A stretch of 64,000 nt of DNA from NCBI GenBank assembly GCA_050258375.1, contig JBLMYQ010000045.1, positions 1 through 64,000 of the forward strand. Reading direction: 5' to 3'. Source of the DNA: JBLMYQ01 sp050258375 (GTDB lineage Bacteria; Bacillota; Clostridia; Acetivibrionales; UBA4821). A model generated the notes under the pieces. It did not search any database. It saw nothing but the letters and a program-made list of their open reading frames with translations, and was not told the DNA's origin. The position numbers were made by a program, and so were the translations under genes. Shown in pieces: positions 61,858 through 64,000 of the stretch. Positions within the stretch are counted from its first letter, which is position 1. Each line of letters starts with the position of its first letter.

Positions 61858-64000
61858 GTGAGGATATATGAATTAGCAAAAGAACTAAATACAAACAGTA
61901 AAACATTGATGGATAAACTTAAAGCAATCAATATAGATACTAAAAATCATATGAGTATTCTTGATGATGCACAGCTAAAAGCTATCTATGACTATTTTGG
62001 TGTTAAGGTTAATAACGCGAAAACGGAACCTCAACAACAAAGTCAAATTCCGACTGAAGCTGCATCATCATCAATAGATGCCAAAAAAGCTGAAGCTTCT
62101 TTGGTACAAAAACAAGATACTGATAAACAAAAAAAGAATGCTCCAAGAATTATTAGAACCGAGGTTAGAGAAATTCGTACTGATACGATGACTGGTATCA
62201 CAACAGAAATAAGAACGGAGATAAAGGGAGACCATCGCAGAGAGGTTAGAACAACAAATATAAGTTCACCTAATAAAGAAACTCCTAGAAATGATAAAAA
62301 GGATTATTTTGAATTTAAGAGTCCTGAAACAAGAAAAAAGGTTTATGATATGAAGATTGAAAATAATAAACCAGAGTTTATACCTTCTGAAGTTAATAAA
62401 GAAATACAAGATAAAAAGATTGAACACAAAGAAGCGGCTGCTAATGATATAAAGGATAAAATAGAAGAACAAAAAACTGTAGAAAAACCGAAAAAAGAAA
62501 CGGATAAAATAAAAGAACAAAAGGCTATAGAAAAGCCTGCTAATTTAGATGCAGCAATTGATAATTCAGCAGAGCAAGAAAATAAGCTTAGTGATAAAGA
62601 TAAATCAAGAGCCGAGGTACCTGCAAGAGAAAAAGTGCCGGATCGAGTATTTAATGTGGAACAAAAGAGACAAGATAACAGACCTTATAACAGACCTGAT
62701 AATAATAGAACAGATAACAGACCTTACAACAGACCTGATAATAATAGGCAGGATAATAGACCTTATAACAGACCTGATAACAATAGACCGGATAATAGGC
62801 CGTACAACAGACCTGATAATAATAGAACAGATAACAGACCATATAATAGACCTGATAACAATAGACCGGATAATAGACCATATAATAGACCTGATAATTT
62901 CCAAGGAAGACCTTATGATAATCGTCCTAGACAAGGTCCAGCAGGTGCTCCGGGAGGACCTGCGAGACAAGGTGGACCTTCAGGTGCTGGCGGTGGCTAT
63001 AGACCTGATAATAGATTTGGGAATAGGAAAGAGTCAGGAAGTATTGATGATAAAATAAAAGAAGCATCTAAAGATATGCCTAAGATTCAGACACCTGAAC
63101 ATAAACCGGCTGCATTTAGAGATAATAATGTAAAAGATAAAATGAGAGATTCTAAGAAAGAAGCTGCGAAGCCAAATAAATTTGGCAAACAGCAAGGAAC
63201 TCAAAAGTTTGATGAAAAGTCTATTAAGACAATTGGAACCGGACATAAGGTTTCGGATATCCTTAATGATGATAGCATTCTTATGCAATTTTATGATGCT
63301 GAAAAATCTATAAGGAAAAAGCGTAATCAAAAAGGTAAGGTCTTTGATGAAAAAGTCGGGCAAAAGGCTGAACCGGTTAAAGTTGTGTTGAAAGTAGTTT
63401 TACCTGAATTTATTACAGTAAAAGACCTGGGAGAAAAGATTAAAAAACAGGCGTCAGAAATAATAAAGAAACTTTTTGTTTATGGAATAATGGCGACATT
63501 AAATCAGGAGATTGATTATGATTCAGCTGCAATAGTGGCTGAAGAATTTGGATATATCGTTGAGAAAGAGGTTGTAGTTACAGAAGAGGATATTCTTTTT
63601 GATGATACTGATGATAAAGAAGAAGAAATGCAAACAAGAGCTCCAATTGTTGTTGTTATGGGGCATGTTGATCATGGTAAAACATCATTGCTTGATGCTA
63701 TAAGGGAAGCAAATGTAATTGAAAGTGAAGCTGGTGGTATTACACAGCATATAGGAGCCTACAGCGTTAAGGTTAATAATAGAAGAATTGCATTCCTTGA
63801 TACACCTGGACATGAAGCATTTACTGCTATGAGAGCTCGTGGAGCACAGGTTACAGATATTGCAATACTTGTTGTAGCCGCAGATGATGGCGTAATGCCA
63901 CAAACCATTGAAGCAATTAATCATGCAAAGGCAGCTAATGTTTCAATTATTGTAGCAGTTAATAAAATTGATAAACCTGGGGCTGATCCGGATAGAGTAA
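61858..64000 (+). CDS. infB: Translation initiation factor IF2 (3' end beyond the window)
   Basis: 714 codons are present from GTG 61858, nine bases after AGGAGGT. N-terminal IF2N domain (RIYELAKELNTNSKTLMDKL), then a long charged region, six 13-residue repeats (62674-62907), a Gly-rich GAPGGPARQGGPSGAGGG stretch, a second IF2N-like part (VKDLGEKIKKQASEIIKKLF) and the GTPase domain with GHVDHGKTS (P-loop), DTPGHEAF and NKID. It guides initiator tRNA to the ribosome. Truncated after G4. Confidence 0.96.
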   Translation, partial: MRIYELAKELNTNSKTLMDKLKAINIDTKNHMSILDDAQLKAIYDYFGVKVNNAKTEPQQQSQIPTEAASSSIDAKKAEASLVQKQDTDKQKKNAPRIIRTEVREIRTDTMTGITTEIRTEIKGDHRREVRTTNISSPNKETPRNDKKDYFEFKSPETRKKVYDMKIENNKPEFIPSEVNKEIQDKKIEHKEAAANDIKDKIEEQKTVEKPKKETDKIKEQKAIEKPANLDAAIDNSAEQENKLSDKDKSRAEVPAREKVPDRVFNVEQKRQDNRPYNRPDNNRTDNRPYNRPDNNRQDNRPYNRPDNNRPDNRPYNRPDNNRTDNRPYNRPDNNRPDNRPYNRPDNFQGRPYDNRPRQGPAGAPGGPARQGGPSGAGGGYRPDNRFGNRKESGSIDDKIKEASKDMPKIQTPEHKPAAFRDNNVKDKMRDSKKEAAKPNKFGKQQGTQKFDEKSIKTIGTGHKVSDILNDDSILMQFYDAEKSIRKKRNQKGKVFDEKVGQKAEPVKVVLKVVLPEFITVKDLGEKIKKQASEIIKKLFVYGIMATLNQEIDYDSAAIVAEEFGYIVEKEVVVTEEDILFDDTDDKEEEMQTRAPIVVVMGHVDHGKTSLLDAIREANVIESEAGGITQHIGAYSVKVNNRRIAFLDTPGHEAFTAMRARGAQVTDIAILVVAADDGVMPQTIEAINHAKAANVSIIVAVNKIDKPGADPDRV
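62674..62907 (+). repeat. Six tandem 39-bp repeats in infB (13-residue Asn/Arg/Pro units)
   Basis: Units start at 62674, 62713, 62752, 62791, 62830 and 62869, each encoding DNRPYNRPDNNRx, with x = T, Q, P, T, P; the sixth unit ends FQG. Differences are mostly synonymous third-base changes (AAC/AAT, CCT/CCA/CCG), so the peptide is kept while DNA drifts. It lies in the disordered N-terminal half of IF2. Confidence 0.92.

Noticed and set aside
62549..63058. Long open frames in other frames across the infB repeat region on both strands
   Set aside because: They are shadows of the periodic 39-bp repeat; the infB frame is continuous and matches IF2 on both sides.

Overview
The window looks like one continuous piece of a low-GC, spore-forming Clostridia chromosome. 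Pointers are AT-rich codon use, AGGAGG-type ribosome binding sites, a typical spo0A, a PyrR-controlled pyr operon, class 1B PyrD, Mini-RNase III, S-layer (SLH) proteins and a rimP-nusA-rnpM-ylxQ-infB operon. The gene order (Tad pilus genes, spo0A, lspA-rluD, pyr operon) suggests a Ruminiclostridium/Acetivibrio-like relative, but that is inference. No tRNA, rRNA, CRISPR array, phage or intact insertion sequence was seen.

Layout. 1-4709: a conventional Tad pilus core (response regulator-MinD CpaE, CpaF ATPase, TadB, TadC). 4734-5608: a YlbF-family gene and a small hypothetical gene. 5679-14872: a second, divergent Tad-like set with its own sigma-A promoter: SAF-domain CpaB, a MinD-like protein with a broken P-loop, a long-armed CpaF paralogue, TadB- and TadC-like proteins (the latter apparently starting at ATT), three small proteins with one pilin-like N-terminal helix each, a GxGD prepilin peptidase and a DUF192 protein. 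14955-17115: spo0A, then a SipW-like signal peptidase with a secreted partner. 17207-19268: lspA, rluD and a YugP-type zinc protease. 19501-33196: the pyr operon behind a PyrR attenuator: pyrR, pyrB, pyrC, pyrF, carA, a natural carB-pyrK fusion, then pyrD. Between carB-pyrK and pyrD lie lipoprotein genes, one of them frameshifted, and a decayed copy of the pyrD 5' end, so the cassette appears to have separated pyrD from its partner.

33170-54651 is a mixed accessory and housekeeping region: histidine kinase, PaaX-like regulator, uridine kinase, a probable glycolipid module (MFS + diacylglycerol glucosyltransferase-like), CBM25-like protein, patatin, EF-hand-like protein, EF-P 5-aminopentanone reductase-like SDR, NAGPA-domain protein, HisJ-like phosphatase, DnaQ-like exonuclease, AEC transporter, peptidoglycan-binding protein, an orphan tandem MshEN protein, SLH protein and a chemoreceptor. 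54687-64000 returns to core genes: mrnC, thyA, folA, two lipoproteins, then the nusA-infB operon. IF2 is cut by the window end and carries a six-unit, 13-residue Asn/Arg/Pro repeat.

The most unusual items are the dual Tad system with degenerate parts, the CarB-PyrK fusion, the pyrD relic beside a lipoprotein cassette, the orphan MshEN protein, the IF2 repeat and a repeat element that sits directly after stop codons.
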